Shown one piece after another: positions 25,808-35,015 of a stretch of DNA of 64,000 nucleotides. Each line of letters opens with the position of its first letter. Positions within the stretch are counted from its first letter, which is position 1. This stretch comes from Guyparkeria hydrothermalis (GTDB lineage Bacteria; Pseudomonadota; Gammaproteobacteria; Halothiobacillales; Halothiobacillaceae). The notes under the pieces were generated by a model. The model was not told the DNA's origin. It ran no database searches and saw only the letters and a program-made list of their open reading frames with translations. The stretch is from NCBI RefSeq assembly GCF_023555375.1, contig NZ_JAJSEE010000003.1:124001-188000 (forward strand), given 5' to 3'. A program made the translations under genes and the position numbers.

Positions 25808-27854
25808 AACGCCCCTCATCTTTGAACCTGACGAATGCAGCTGCGCCTTCGGCCATGCGTTTCTCCCACGCATCTGTCGCACTGATTGACGGCAAGCGTC
25901 CACGCTCTTTTTTGAACTTAAGCGCTCTGAGTGCGAGGTCTTTGGCCTCGTCCGGCGTCAAAGTGGTTCGTTTTCCAGATATTGCTGCAGCAACCTGCTT
26001 CAGGCTGTCCTCGCTCATCGTTTTGGCAAGGATGGCGTAGGCCTCGCTGAAGGGATTGATGCGGTCGATTAGGTCGATATCGAGATCCCGAACATCCATT
26101 GCAAACTTGCGAACGCCGGCGATCAGCGAGGTGTTGGGCTTAGGCTCGTCACCGCTTTCGCTCTCGCCCTCATCTTCCAGCAATTGTTTGGCTCGCTGAG
26201 TAATGTTCAGTGCAGCGATGGCATGCTGTCTGACGGCCTCCTGATCCTCATCGCCAAGGTCGGGGTAGCGGTCCTTAATGATCTTGCCCAGGCGAGCTTG
26301 GGTGAGCTCCTCGGGCACCAGTTCCTCGTCGAACAACCCCCGCTCGACGGTGGTTTTGTCTTGCACGAAGCTTGCAATCACCTCATTGAGGTCTTCACGG
26401 CAAATTCGGCTCGCTTCATCGCTTTTGGGCTCCGCAAGCCCCTTCACCTCGATCTGGAACTGTCCGGTTTCCTCATTAACGCCGACGTTGCATTTCTCCG
26501 GGTCGTAGCCGTCTTCCCCGTAGTCGAAGCCCTCTTGAGGACCGCTGGTGGGGTTTTTGGCCTTGAACTCGAAGCGAGGTGCTAGCACCTGCTCCATCAA
26601 AAGACTGGCTGCAATCGCTTTAAGCGTGTCATTAACCGCCTCAGTCACCGCTTGTTCGGCGGCGTCCGGTTCGGCGATCAGGTTGGTAAATCGCGCTTTG
26701 CTCTTGCCCGGTGCGTCACGTGTCGCGCGGCCGATGATTTGCACGATCTCCGTCAGGCTGGAGCGATAGCCAACGGTCAGGGCATGCTCACACCAGACCC
26801 AGTCGAATCCTTCTTTGGCCATGCCGAGGGCGATAATGATGTCGACATAGTCCCGGTCGGTTTTCATCAAGGGCGAGCGGAGGCTTTCCTGGAGGCGGCT
26901 CTGGTGCTCTGGGTCAACCAGGTCTGCGATTCTCAATACGCGGCCATTTGGCGTCCTCACCAATTGGAACCCCGTCTTTGGATCGGTGCCTTGCCATTTC
27001 CCCAGCTCTTCGAGGATGTGCTCGACCTCCCGGATCTTATCTTTCGTGCTCTCCCGGGAATTCACGTTCGGGATATGAACGATGGTCTTCTCGGCAGGGT
27101 CGAGCACCTCGAGTATGTCGTCGGCGTAGGAGCCAGAGTAAAAGTAGTAACCGATGTCGAGCTGCTTTAAGTACTGATATCCGTTGAGCTGTTCGTAATA
27201 GGTGTAGGTGACCGTATCGAAGCGCTCCTCGTCCTGAGGGTGCAGCACGGCTTCGGCGTCACCCCGGAAATAGGACCCTGTCATTGCGACAATGTGAACC
27301 TGGTCACGAGCAATAAACTCACCCAAATGGGCGCCCAGTTTATTGTCGGGGTTCGCCGAGACGTGGTGGAATTCGTCCACAGCAATCAGTCGGTTGTCGA
27401 AGGCGCCAACACCAAACTGATCGACCGCAAAGCGGAAAGTGGCGTGGGTGCAGACCAGCACCTGGTCGTCACTGGCAAGGAATGCCCCCAATGACTTCAC
27501 CTTGCCGCCATTGTCCGATCCTGGGGCGTTGCACAGGTTCCATTTTGGCTCCACGTGCCAGTCGGCCCAGAAGCCATGGTCGCTGAGCGGCTCGTCATTG
27601 AAGCTGGACCCGATGGATTTCTCCGGCACCACGATAATCGCCTGCTTGAGGCCTTGGTTGTGGAGCTTATCCAGCGCTATGAACATTAGAGCCCGGCTCT
27701 TGCCCGATGCCGGCGGGGACTTGATCAGCAGGTACTGCTCGCCACGTCGCTCATAGGCGCGCTCCTGCATGGGGCGCATGCCCAGCGCGTTGGACTCGGT
27801 AGAGCTGCCATTGCTTGCATAGTTGACGGAAACTGACGGGACGGTCTTTGTCAT
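25800..27854 (-). CDS. DEAD/DEAH-type SF2 helicase of a restriction-like operon
   Basis: 684 residues. Walker A SPPASGKS at about 46-53, Walker B DEFHH at 160-164, motif III MTGS at 191-194 and motif VI QIIGRATR near residue 385 are all visible. The C-terminal 300 residues are helical with no recognised nuclease. It resembles the helicase/translocase subunits of type III and related restriction systems. It is 13 bases downstream of the RhuM-like gene and overlaps the GIY-YIG-like gene. Confidence 0.88.
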   Translation of the reverse strand: MTKTVPSVSVNYASNGSSTESNALGMRPMQERAYERRGEQYLLIKSPPASGKSRALMFIALDKLHNQGLKQAIIVVPEKSIGSSFNDEPLSDHGFWADWHVEPKWNLCNAPGSDNGGKVKSLGAFLASDDQVLVCTHATFRFAVDQFGVGAFDNRLIAVDEFHHVSANPDNKLGAHLGEFIARDQVHIVAMTGSYFRGDAEAVLHPQDEERFDTVTYTYYEQLNGYQYLKQLDIGYYFYSGSYADDILEVLDPAEKTIVHIPNVNSRESTKDKIREVEHILEELGKWQGTDPKTGFQLVRTPNGRVLRIADLVDPEHQSRLQESLRSPLMKTDRDYVDIIIALGMAKEGFDWVWCEHALTVGYRSSLTEIVQIIGRATRDAPGKSKARFTNLIAEPDAAEQAVTEAVNDTLKAIAASLLMEQVLAPRFEFKAKNPTSGPQEGFDYGEDGYDPEKCNVGVNEETGQFQIEVKGLAEPKSDEASRICREDLNEVIASFVQDKTTVERGLFDEELVPEELTQARLGKIIKDRYPDLGDEDQEAVRQHAIAALNITQRAKQLLEDEGESESGDEPKPNTSLIAGVRKFAMDVRDLDIDLIDRINPFSEAYAILAKTMSEDSLKQVAAAISGKRTTLTPDEAKDLALRALKFKKERGRLPSISATDAWEKRMAEGAAAFVRFKDEGRYD

Positions 27855-27867
27855 AGAGCGGTACCTG

Positions 27868-28878
27868 TTAGGACTTCTTGCCCTTGTGTCTGAGTTCTTT
27901 TTCCAGTTGTTCGATCTCTTTCAGATCAGCGGCATCGGCTGCCGCCGCCTCTGCGATACGCCGTTGCTGGTCGAAAGCCTCATAACGTTCACGAACGATT
28001 TTTTCCATGTTCTCTCGGCTCACTGAGCCCGCACCTTTAAGGATCGGTTGGTCGTTGAAGTCCAACATTTTGTCGACGTTGTTGCGCCAGAAATCGAGGG
28101 TCAGCTTTTGCTTCTGCTTGACTCGTAACTCGGCCTGCTCGAGGAAGATCACCACAAGCCGGTTGAGTGTGTCGATCTCGTCCGCACTCAGGTAATTCTT
28201 GGCGACGATGACATCCTGCTTGCGCACTCGCGCCCCACTCCAATTGGTCAAGGCCATATTGGGCTGGCTAGGGTCTGAACGCTTCACAATTAGCTCTGCA
28301 GCGGTGTGGCCCGTGGTGGCGTAGAGCAGCTTGTTTTGTACCTCGGCAAAGAACTGAGCGGTCTCTTTTTCGCGAGCTGTGTAGTCAGAGCTCAGAGCGA
28401 ACAGGTCACGGACTTTCTGGTAGAAGCGCTTCTCAGAAGCCCGGATGTCCCGGATGCGCTCCAGTAGCTCGTCAAAGTAGTCCCAACCCCCAGCGTTTTT
28501 CAGTCGCTCGTCATCAATCACGAAACCCTTGAGCAGGAACTCCTTGAGGTGAGTGCTCGCCCATTGCCGGAACTGCGCGCCTCGTGGCGAACGCACCCGG
28601 TAGCCGATGGCAAGGATCAGGTCCAGGTTGTAGTAACTGATCCGTCGCTTCACCTGACGTTCGCCTTCAGCTTGAACTGTCAAGGATTCCTTGACAGTTG
28701 CCTCTGGAGTTAACTCTTTGTCCTCAAATATGTTTTTCGCGTGAAGGGATATGTTCTGCTTGGTGGTCTGGAAAAGCTCGGCGATTTCCAACTGGCTCAA
28801 CCAGATGCTGTCAGACTCCGCTCGGAGGTGGAGCTCGGTTTGGCCATCCTCCGTGGTGTAAAGGATTAGTTCACTCAT
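27868..28878 (-). CDS. RhuM family protein
   Basis: 336 residues resembling the virulence protein RhuM family: ESDSIWLSQLEIAELFQTTKQNISLH (a helix-turn-helix-like N-terminus), YYNLDLILAIGYRVRSPRG and FRQWASTHLKEFLLKGFV. A C-terminal coiled coil rich in Glu/Ala follows. Its biochemical activity is not established. RhuM genes often lie in restriction loci, and here it is fully embedded, sharing ATGA with the methyltransferase stop. Confidence 0.88.
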   Translation of the reverse strand: MSELILYTTEDGQTELHLRAESDSIWLSQLEIAELFQTTKQNISLHAKNIFEDKELTPEATVKESLTVQAEGERQVKRRISYYNLDLILAIGYRVRSPRGAQFRQWASTHLKEFLLKGFVIDDERLKNAGGWDYFDELLERIRDIRASEKRFYQKVRDLFALSSDYTAREKETAQFFAEVQNKLLYATTGHTAAELIVKRSDPSQPNMALTNWSGARVRKQDVIVAKNYLSADEIDTLNRLVVIFLEQAELRVKQKQKLTLDFWRNNVDKMLDFNDQPILKGAGSVSRENMEKIVRERYEAFDQQRRIAEAAAADAADLKEIEQLEKELRHKGKKS

Positions 28879-31637
28879 GCCTTGGCCTTCCCCGTATTGT
28901 TCTCCTCGGCCGTCATTTCTGTGTACAGCTCGAACAGCTTTTCCAGCCGCTCGGTGTCGTTCTTGAAGCGCCGACCTATGTAGATTCGCTCCAGTACTTC
29001 GTCGTTTCGCTCATGTGCCTCGCGCAGGTCGGCTGGCATTTTTTCCGGATCGTAGAGATCGGCAATGGTGGCAGGGAAGTGGGCTTCCCTTGCCAGTAGT
29101 ATGTTTTCTGCACAGCGAGTCAGGTCAGCCTTATTTTTCTCAGTCAAAGTGGGAAGAGGGAAAGTGTTCCAGCCAAGAGTGTTGGAGTAAGAAAAACGCA
29201 TTTCCAAACGGACGCAGACCGTGCCAATCCATATCCAATGCATGCGAGAGGCGATCAAGGCCATGTTCCAAAGAGGGGCGTCGTAGAGAGCGAAGTTTCT
29301 GTCGCCGATAATCGCTCCGGCGGAAAGATAGTCCACTGGAAGAAATGGGCGGTTCTCGGAGCTAACGCGGGGCGTGACAATCACCGATGATTTAGCGCTG
29401 CGAGGCGTCTTAAATTGATGGGGGCGTGCAGCAAGACTGCGAGCGTACGCGTCCTTGCTTTTTAGGCGAGCTTGCCGGACTTTTTCAATCTGCGCTCTAA
29501 GCGACGGAATAGAGCGCGCTTCTTCGAGTTGTTCGTCTTCTATCCAAAGGCAATTCCGCGGCTCTCCTTTGATTAGCTCTTTAGATCCGATGAATCTTTT
29601 TATGAATTTGGATTTTTGTTCTTTCGTTAAGCCAAGGTCTTCGACTTCGGTTGGAGTCAAAGTCAGGTGGCCGCCGTCGTCCGCTTTGTTTCCGAAATCC
29701 ATAATCCCAACTTCGGTTAGTGGCTTCATGGCTTTTTCGACAATTACGTTATCGCCCGAGATGAGGTAGGGGTTAATGTTGTCGGCGTTTTTCCGGACGG
29801 TTTTTCCTTCTGAGTCTTCGCTGAATATAGCTGCCTGGCGATTTGTTCTTGCTATTCCAATGATCACAACCGTGACCCCTGCGTTATAACTCGCAAGGTT
29901 GGCCCACTTGAAGCTTCTGTGGGCAAATGCGATTCTGTGGCCTGTCCCAAGAATAAGGGGCCATAAAAAAGAAACTTGTTGGCCTTGGCTAATCGAGTTA
30001 GTCGCCACGAAAGCTGAGACTGTCGGTGTGTGTAGTCCATAGTCGGCGGCCTTCATAAGCCAACCAGCAACATAATCGAGCGTTTTCCACGTTTTTGTGC
30101 GCCCTTCAAAAATTCGGCGCAAGTCGTCTTTCTGCTCTGCTGACTGCCACGTCGAGCCCAAATAAGGCGGGTTGCCACAAATATATGTCTCCCCACCTTC
30201 GTTCTCGAAGTTGATCTCGGCCTGATCCAGTGGAGAACCAAACAGATCATCCGCATGGAGCTTTACCGCCGTTCCTGCGGGCGGACATATGCCAAGCCAA
30301 TTCAGTCTCAGGGCGTTACCGCATACAATCCAGTTATCCGAACTAAGGGGGAGAAACTCGGCTAAAGCGAGCCTTTTCCCGCGGTAATGCAGGTCGCATT
30401 GGTATTCGGCAATGATTAGGGCCAGCCGAGCGATCTCAGCTGAGAAATCCCGCAGCTCAATGCCGCGAAAGTTGGTCAGAGGAATTTCGGTAGGACGGTT
30501 TATCTCTCCCCGGCGTTTGTTTATCTCTGCTTCTATGGCGCGCATTTGTTTGTAAGCGATAACCAGGAAGTTTCCACTGCCACACGCTGGGTCGAAGACG
30601 CGAATTCTGGCCATGCGGTTGCGCAGGTTGAGTAGTTTTCTAGAGTTGTCGCCGGCTTCTGAAAGCTGTTTGCTTAAGTCATCTAGGAATAACGGATTCA
30701 GAACTTTTAGGATGTTGGGCACGCTCGTGTAATGCATGCCCAGAGTGCCGCGCTCGTCATCGTCCGCGACTGCCTGGATCATCGAACCGAAGATGTCGGG
30801 GTTGATCTGGGTCCAGTCCAGGCTTCCGATATGCAATAGGTAGGCGCGCGCAATCTTGCTGAAGCGTGGCACCTTCAGACTGCCCGAAAAAAGCCCGCCA
30901 TTCACATAGGGGAAGCCGTCCGCCCAGCGAGGGATGCCGGCTGCCGACCGCTCTGCCTGCTTGATGTTCATGGCGCGGAAGATTTCGCTGATCACCTCAT
31001 GGGTGTTGGCGGAATCTCGTGCGCTCATCTGCGCAATGGTGTCGGTAAACAGGCCGCTGCCTTCGAAGATATCGGTGTCTTCGGCGAAGAAACAGAAGAT
31101 CAGCCGCGCCATGAAATGGTTCATTTCATGGCGCTGTGCTTCTGTGCTCCACTCCGGATTGTCATTGAGTAGTTCGACATACAAACGGTTGAGCCGGCTG
31201 GTGGCGCGAATATCAAAGGAACTGTCGCGCACCTGTTTGACGGTACTGATGCCGGCGAGGGGTAGGAAGAAGCCGAAGTGATCCGGGAAGTTCTCGTATG
31301 CGCAGGCGGCGGTCTCGCCTGTCTGGAGATCTTCTGCCTCAAAGTCTTCGCCGTCGGTGGCCAGGACGTAACGCACTTTGTAGCGTGCCGTGGCTGGGCT
31401 GTCTTTGAGCGCGGTTAGTGTTTCGTTGACGGCGCCTGTGTCTGCGACGGCGATATGGATATTGTTGGTTTGTAGCACCCCGCCAAGGTCAGACTTGTTG
31501 GTGCTCCCCGATCTCAGGCGCTTAATTGTGGTCGCCTTGTTCCCAAAGGCTTCCAGAAAAGCGTATGGGAACTCGTTTGAGTCGAAAGGTTTAGAGGCCA
31601 GGTCTGTGATGGCCGATTCGATCTCTACTGCGTTCAT
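28875..31637 (-). CDS. Class I SAM-dependent DNA methyltransferase (N6-adenine type)
   Basis: 920 residues. The SAM-binding motif I DPACGSGNFLVIAYK is at about 349 and the catalytic NPPY at 489-492 (YICGNPPYLGS), as in adenine-N6 enzymes. About 340 residues precede the catalytic core and a long C-terminal part (probable target recognition) follows. No PD-(D/E)xK nuclease motif was noticed, unlike MmeI-type fusions. ATG at 31637 starts MNAVEIESAITDLASK. It is the first gene of the operon; base composition is clearly lower in GC than the backbone, a sign of transfer. Confidence 0.9.
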   Translation of the reverse strand: MNAVEIESAITDLASKPFDSNEFPYAFLEAFGNKATTIKRLRSGSTNKSDLGGVLQTNNIHIAVADTGAVNETLTALKDSPATARYKVRYVLATDGEDFEAEDLQTGETAACAYENFPDHFGFFLPLAGISTVKQVRDSSFDIRATSRLNRLYVELLNDNPEWSTEAQRHEMNHFMARLIFCFFAEDTDIFEGSGLFTDTIAQMSARDSANTHEVISEIFRAMNIKQAERSAAGIPRWADGFPYVNGGLFSGSLKVPRFSKIARAYLLHIGSLDWTQINPDIFGSMIQAVADDDERGTLGMHYTSVPNILKVLNPLFLDDLSKQLSEAGDNSRKLLNLRNRMARIRVFDPACGSGNFLVIAYKQMRAIEAEINKRRGEINRPTEIPLTNFRGIELRDFSAEIARLALIIAEYQCDLHYRGKRLALAEFLPLSSDNWIVCGNALRLNWLGICPPAGTAVKLHADDLFGSPLDQAEINFENEGGETYICGNPPYLGSTWQSAEQKDDLRRIFEGRTKTWKTLDYVAGWLMKAADYGLHTPTVSAFVATNSISQGQQVSFLWPLILGTGHRIAFAHRSFKWANLASYNAGVTVVIIGIARTNRQAAIFSEDSEGKTVRKNADNINPYLISGDNVIVEKAMKPLTEVGIMDFGNKADDGGHLTLTPTEVEDLGLTKEQKSKFIKRFIGSKELIKGEPRNCLWIEDEQLEEARSIPSLRAQIEKVRQARLKSKDAYARSLAARPHQFKTPRSAKSSVIVTPRVSSENRPFLPVDYLSAGAIIGDRNFALYDAPLWNMALIASRMHWIWIGTVCVRLEMRFSYSNTLGWNTFPLPTLTEKNKADLTRCAENILLAREAHFPATIADLYDPEKMPADLREAHERNDEVLERIYIGRRFKNDTERLEKLFELYTEMTAEENNTGKAKA

Positions 31638-32017
31638 TGTGTCTGCTGTCTTGTCGCGGAAGTGGTGCACACGTCGTGCGTGCTCGCCTTGACTACTTTG
31701 TGTCTCGCGGTGGCGTCCATAGAAGAACGGTCACTGTTGACATGTCGCGCCCAGTCCCTGGGTGGCTTAGGCTGGAACTGTACCTGAGACGACGCATTGC
31801 CATCGCCGGATAGCCGATATTCGAGCGTGGACTCAGTCCGCCTAGTAGTTTAACCAGGCTTGCTAAACCGGCGAGGCGTGCCTGTTCGGTGCGAGGCGGG
31901 TCGTCGAAAAATGGGTCGGCAGTCGTCGTGGTCGTGGGGGACAATCGAGGGGACAGGTTCGAGGGGGTGATAGGGAAAGCGAGTAAAAACAATAAGACAC
32001 GGGGGCATTTCAGGGGG
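31638..32017. other. Non-coding right end of the island
   Basis: 380 bases without a supported gene. It holds the leader of the methyltransferase operon and, near 31936-31955, the right arm-type repeats. A long reverse reading frame crosses it but is the shadow of the diguanylate cyclase gene. Confidence 0.6.
31936..31955. promoter_or_regulatory. Right arm-type integrase binding sites (candidate)
   Basis: GGGGGACA (31936-31943) and AGGGGACA (31948-31955) repeat with 12-base phase, exactly as at the left end (10781-10800), 63 bases inside attR. Confidence 0.5.
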
Positions 32018-32031
32018 CTCTCTGGCCACCA
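32018..32031 (+). repeat. attR core of the island
   Basis: CTCTCTGGCCACCA, identical to the last 14 bases of tRNA-Phe. The sequence to its left does not continue the T arm, so this is the remnant tRNA end on the chromosome side. Confidence 0.85.
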
Positions 32032-32043
32032 CAGTTTTCCGTC

Positions 32044-32073
32044 AAACCCCCGATCCCCGGATCGGGGGTTTTT
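32044..32073 (+). terminator. Intrinsic terminator just outside attR
   Basis: AAACCCCCGATCC, CC, GGATCGGGGGTTTTT. Its distance from attR matches that of a tRNA terminator, so it is probably the original terminator of tRNA-Phe, now 21 kb away. Confidence 0.85.
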
Positions 32074-32181
32074 CGTTGCGGGTATCGGGCACCGTTCCCG
32101 CGCCGTGTTTTGTCCCCCCGTGGTTGGCCGCATACTGCCCATACTCGGCACATCCAGTGCGGGCGGATAATGAGGGCAGCA

Positions 32182-33846
32182 ATGCCGCAAGATTCCTACC
32201 AGGCCTGTTTCGAGCAGTCTCAGGACGTGCTCTTCGTGATCGGGCGTCGGGCCGACGGCGATTTCGTCTATCGCGAAGTCAACGCCGCCCTGTTGCGTGA
32301 CACCGGGCTTTCCCGCGAACAGATCGTGGGCAAGACGCCGCGCGAGCTGCTGCCCGTCGATCAGGCCGCGCCTCTCGAGGCCGTGTACGCCGGGTGTTTC
32401 GCCAGCGGCGAGCCGGCCCTGATCGAATCGATCCTCGATGTGCCCAGCGGCAGTCGCAGCTGGCAGGTCCAGTTGAGTCCGTTGCGCGACGGGCGTGGCG
32501 AGGTGATCGAACTGCTCGGCTCGGCCCGGGATATCACCTGGAGTCGCGACTTCGCCCAGCAGCTGCAGACGGTCGCGCCGCATCTGCCGGGCTTTGTCTA
32601 CCAGCTGAGCTGGTCGGGCGGCGACGATTGGCGCTTTCTGTTCGTCGGCGAGCGCGTCGAGGTGATGTTCGGGGTCAGTCAGGCCGAGGTGCTTGCCGAT
32701 GCGGGCGCCCTGCTCGATCGAATCCACCCGGAGGACTACGAGCGGGTCATCGGCGAAAGCATCGCCCACGGCGAGTCGCTGACGCCCTGGCAGGGGGAAT
32801 TTCGCATGCGGCATCGTGACGGAAGCCTGCGCTGGGTCGAGGCCAACGACCTGCCCCAGCGGCTGGCCGACGGCACGATCATCTGGACCGGCTACGTCAA
32901 CGACATCTCCCGGCGCAAGGCGCTCGAGGCGGAGGTCTGGCGGAGCGAGACCCGCTTCCGCCAACTGGTCGAGAACGCCAACGACATCATCTACACCCTG
33001 ACCCCCGACGGGGTGCTCAGCTACGTCTCTCCCAGTTGGGTCACGTCGCTCGGTCATGCCGTCGAGGACGTGGTGGGCACGCACATCCGCGATTACCTCC
33101 ACCCGGACGACCTGCCGCGGTGTCTCGCGTTTCTCGAGGAGGTGCTGGGCAGTGGCGAGCCGCGCGGCGGCATCGAGTACCGGGTGCGCCACCGCGACGA
33201 TGGCTGGCGCTGGCACACCAGCAACGCCGCGCCGCTGCGCGACGATGACGGCCAGGTCACCGCCTTTCTGGGCATCGCCCGCGACATCACCGAGCGCCGT
33301 GCCATGGAGGAGCGCATCCGTCATCTCGCCCAGCACGACGCGCTCACCGGCCTGCCCAACCGCGCGCTGTTCTTCGAGCATCTCGAGCAGGCATTGCGCC
33401 TGGCCGCGCGCCACGGCGAGAAGGAAGCCCTGCTGTTCATCGACCTCGACGAGTTCAAGCCCATCAACGATCGACTCGGCCATGCCGCGGGCGACGAGGT
33501 GCTGCTGACCACCGCCCGGCGGCTGCTGGCCGGCGTGCGCGAATCCGACCTGGTGGGGCGACTGGGCGGCGACGAGTTCGTCGTCCTCCTGCACGCCGTC
33601 GGCGACAGCGACGAGGCCCTGGCGGTCGCCGGGGCGCTCTGCCGGTCGCTGGCCGAGCCGATCGGGGTCGAGGGACAGACGGTGGCCGTCTCGGCGAGTA
33701 TCGGCGTGACCCTCTACCCCGACCATGCGGTCACCGGCGATGACTTGGTGCGCGCGGCCGATCGGGCGATGTACCGCGCCAAGGCAGCCGGGCGTAACCG
33801 GGCCGAACTGGCTCAACGGGCCCAGCGGGCCGGACGGCCGCGCTGA
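32182..33846 (+). CDS. PAS-domain diguanylate cyclase
   Basis: Makes cyclic di-GMP from GTP. About 554 residues: three PAS-type sensory segments (about 5-115, 125-250, 255-375, the last two ending in the PAC motifs YVNDISRRKALE and IARDITERRAME) and a C-terminal GGDEF domain. The active site LGGDEFVVLL is intact, and the inhibitory I-site RESD lies five residues before it. No EAL domain. ATG at 32182 follows AGGG at a good distance; ATG at 32170 is the alternative. It is the first backbone gene right of the island. Confidence 0.92.
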   Translation: MPQDSYQACFEQSQDVLFVIGRRADGDFVYREVNAALLRDTGLSREQIVGKTPRELLPVDQAAPLEAVYAGCFASGEPALIESILDVPSGSRSWQVQLSPLRDGRGEVIELLGSARDITWSRDFAQQLQTVAPHLPGFVYQLSWSGGDDWRFLFVGERVEVMFGVSQAEVLADAGALLDRIHPEDYERVIGESIAHGESLTPWQGEFRMRHRDGSLRWVEANDLPQRLADGTIIWTGYVNDISRRKALEAEVWRSETRFRQLVENANDIIYTLTPDGVLSYVSPSWVTSLGHAVEDVVGTHIRDYLHPDDLPRCLAFLEEVLGSGEPRGGIEYRVRHRDDGWRWHTSNAAPLRDDDGQVTAFLGIARDITERRAMEERIRHLAQHDALTGLPNRALFFEHLEQALRLAARHGEKEALLFIDLDEFKPINDRLGHAAGDEVLLTTARRLLAGVRESDLVGRLGGDEFVVLLHAVGDSDEALAVAGALCRSLAEPIGVEGQTVAVSASIGVTLYPDHAVTGDDLVRAADRAMYRAKAAGRNRAELAQRAQRAGRPR

Positions 33847-33866
33847 GGCGGCGCGGGAAGACGGCG

Positions 33867-34952
33867 ATGCGCAAGATCATCCACGTCGACATGGATGCCT
33901 TCTATGCCTCGGTCGAGCAGCGCGACCGGCCCGAGTTGCGCGGGCGGCCCGTGGTGGTCGGGGGGGACCCGGCCGGGCGAGGCGTGGTCGCGGCGGCGAG
34001 CTATGAGGCGCGTCGGTTCGGCATCCATTCGGCCATGCCGGCGGCGCGCGCGGCACGCGCCTGCCCGGAGGTGGTCTTCCTGCGGCCGCGCTTCGATGTC
34101 TACCGCGCGGTCTCGCGCCAGATCCACGAGGTATTCCGGCGCTACACCGAGCGGATCGAGCCGCTTTCGCTCGACGAGGCGTACCTCGACGTCAGCGACA
34201 GTCCGGCCTGTCGCGGATCGGCCACCCTGATGGCGCGCGAGATCAAGGCGGCGATACGCGAGACCACCGGGTTGGTCGCCTCGGCGGGCGTGTCCTACAA
34301 CAAGTTTCTCGCCAAGCTCGCCTCCGACGTGGACAAGCCCGACGGGCTCTACCTGATCGACCCCGAGGCCGCGCCCGGATTCATCCAGGACCTGCCGGTG
34401 GGCGACTTTCACGGCGTTGGCCCGGCCACCGAGCGACGCATGAAGGCCCGCGGTATCCACACCGGCGGCGACCTGCGCCGCCACGAGCTGCACGAGCTGG
34501 TCGAATGGTTCGGCAAGGCCGGACGGCACTACTACCAGATCGCGCGCGGCATCGACGAGCGCCCCGTGCAGAGCCGGCGCGAGCGCAAGTCGCTCGGTCA
34601 CGAGACCACCTATCCGAACGACCTGGTCGGCCGCGAGGCGGTCGAGGCGGCCCTGCCGCCGCTGGCCGAGCGCGTGGCCCGCGACCTGGCGGCGCGCGAG
34701 CTGGTCGCCTGCACGGTCACGCTCAAGGTGAAGTACGCGGATTTCGTCCAGATCACCCGCCGGCGCACCTTCACTCGACCGTTGTCGTCGGCGGGCGAGT
34801 TGCTGGGTGCCTTGCCGGGATTGCTCGATGACACCGAGGCCGGTCGCCGGCCGATTCGGCTGCTGGGTGTGACCTGTTCGGGGCTCGAGGCCCGGGAGGC
34901 GCAGCCGCTGGGGGAGCTGGATCTCGGTTGGCCGTCGGCGGGCTCAAGGTAA
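33867..34952 (+). CDS. dinB: DNA polymerase IV (Y family)
   Basis: Error-prone translesion polymerase of 361 residues. Catalytic acidic residues lie in IIHVDMDAFYASVEQRD and in LSLDEAYLDVSD, and the finger motif YEARRFGIHSAMP is present. The C-terminal little-finger domain is complete, but no clear beta-clamp peptide could be named at the end (LGELDLGWPS). It follows the diguanylate cyclase after 20 bases. No LexA box was identified upstream. Confidence 0.96.
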   Translation: MRKIIHVDMDAFYASVEQRDRPELRGRPVVVGGDPAGRGVVAAASYEARRFGIHSAMPAARAARACPEVVFLRPRFDVYRAVSRQIHEVFRRYTERIEPLSLDEAYLDVSDSPACRGSATLMAREIKAAIRETTGLVASAGVSYNKFLAKLASDVDKPDGLYLIDPEAAPGFIQDLPVGDFHGVGPATERRMKARGIHTGGDLRRHELHELVEWFGKAGRHYYQIARGIDERPVQSRRERKSLGHETTYPNDLVGREAVEAALPPLAERVARDLAARELVACTVTLKVKYADFVQITRRRTFTRPLSSAGELLGALPGLLDDTEAGRRPIRLLGVTCSGLEAREAQPLGELDLGWPSAGSR

Positions 34953-35015
34953 TGCGTGGATTTAGGGCGGTCGACGATCTAGGGTCAACCGACATTCGCT
35001 CATCAGGGCCCGATC

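Noticed and set aside
31693-33816. 707-codon reverse frame across attR
   Set aside because: Antisense to the diguanylate cyclase; no family motifs and it spans the island junction and a terminator.
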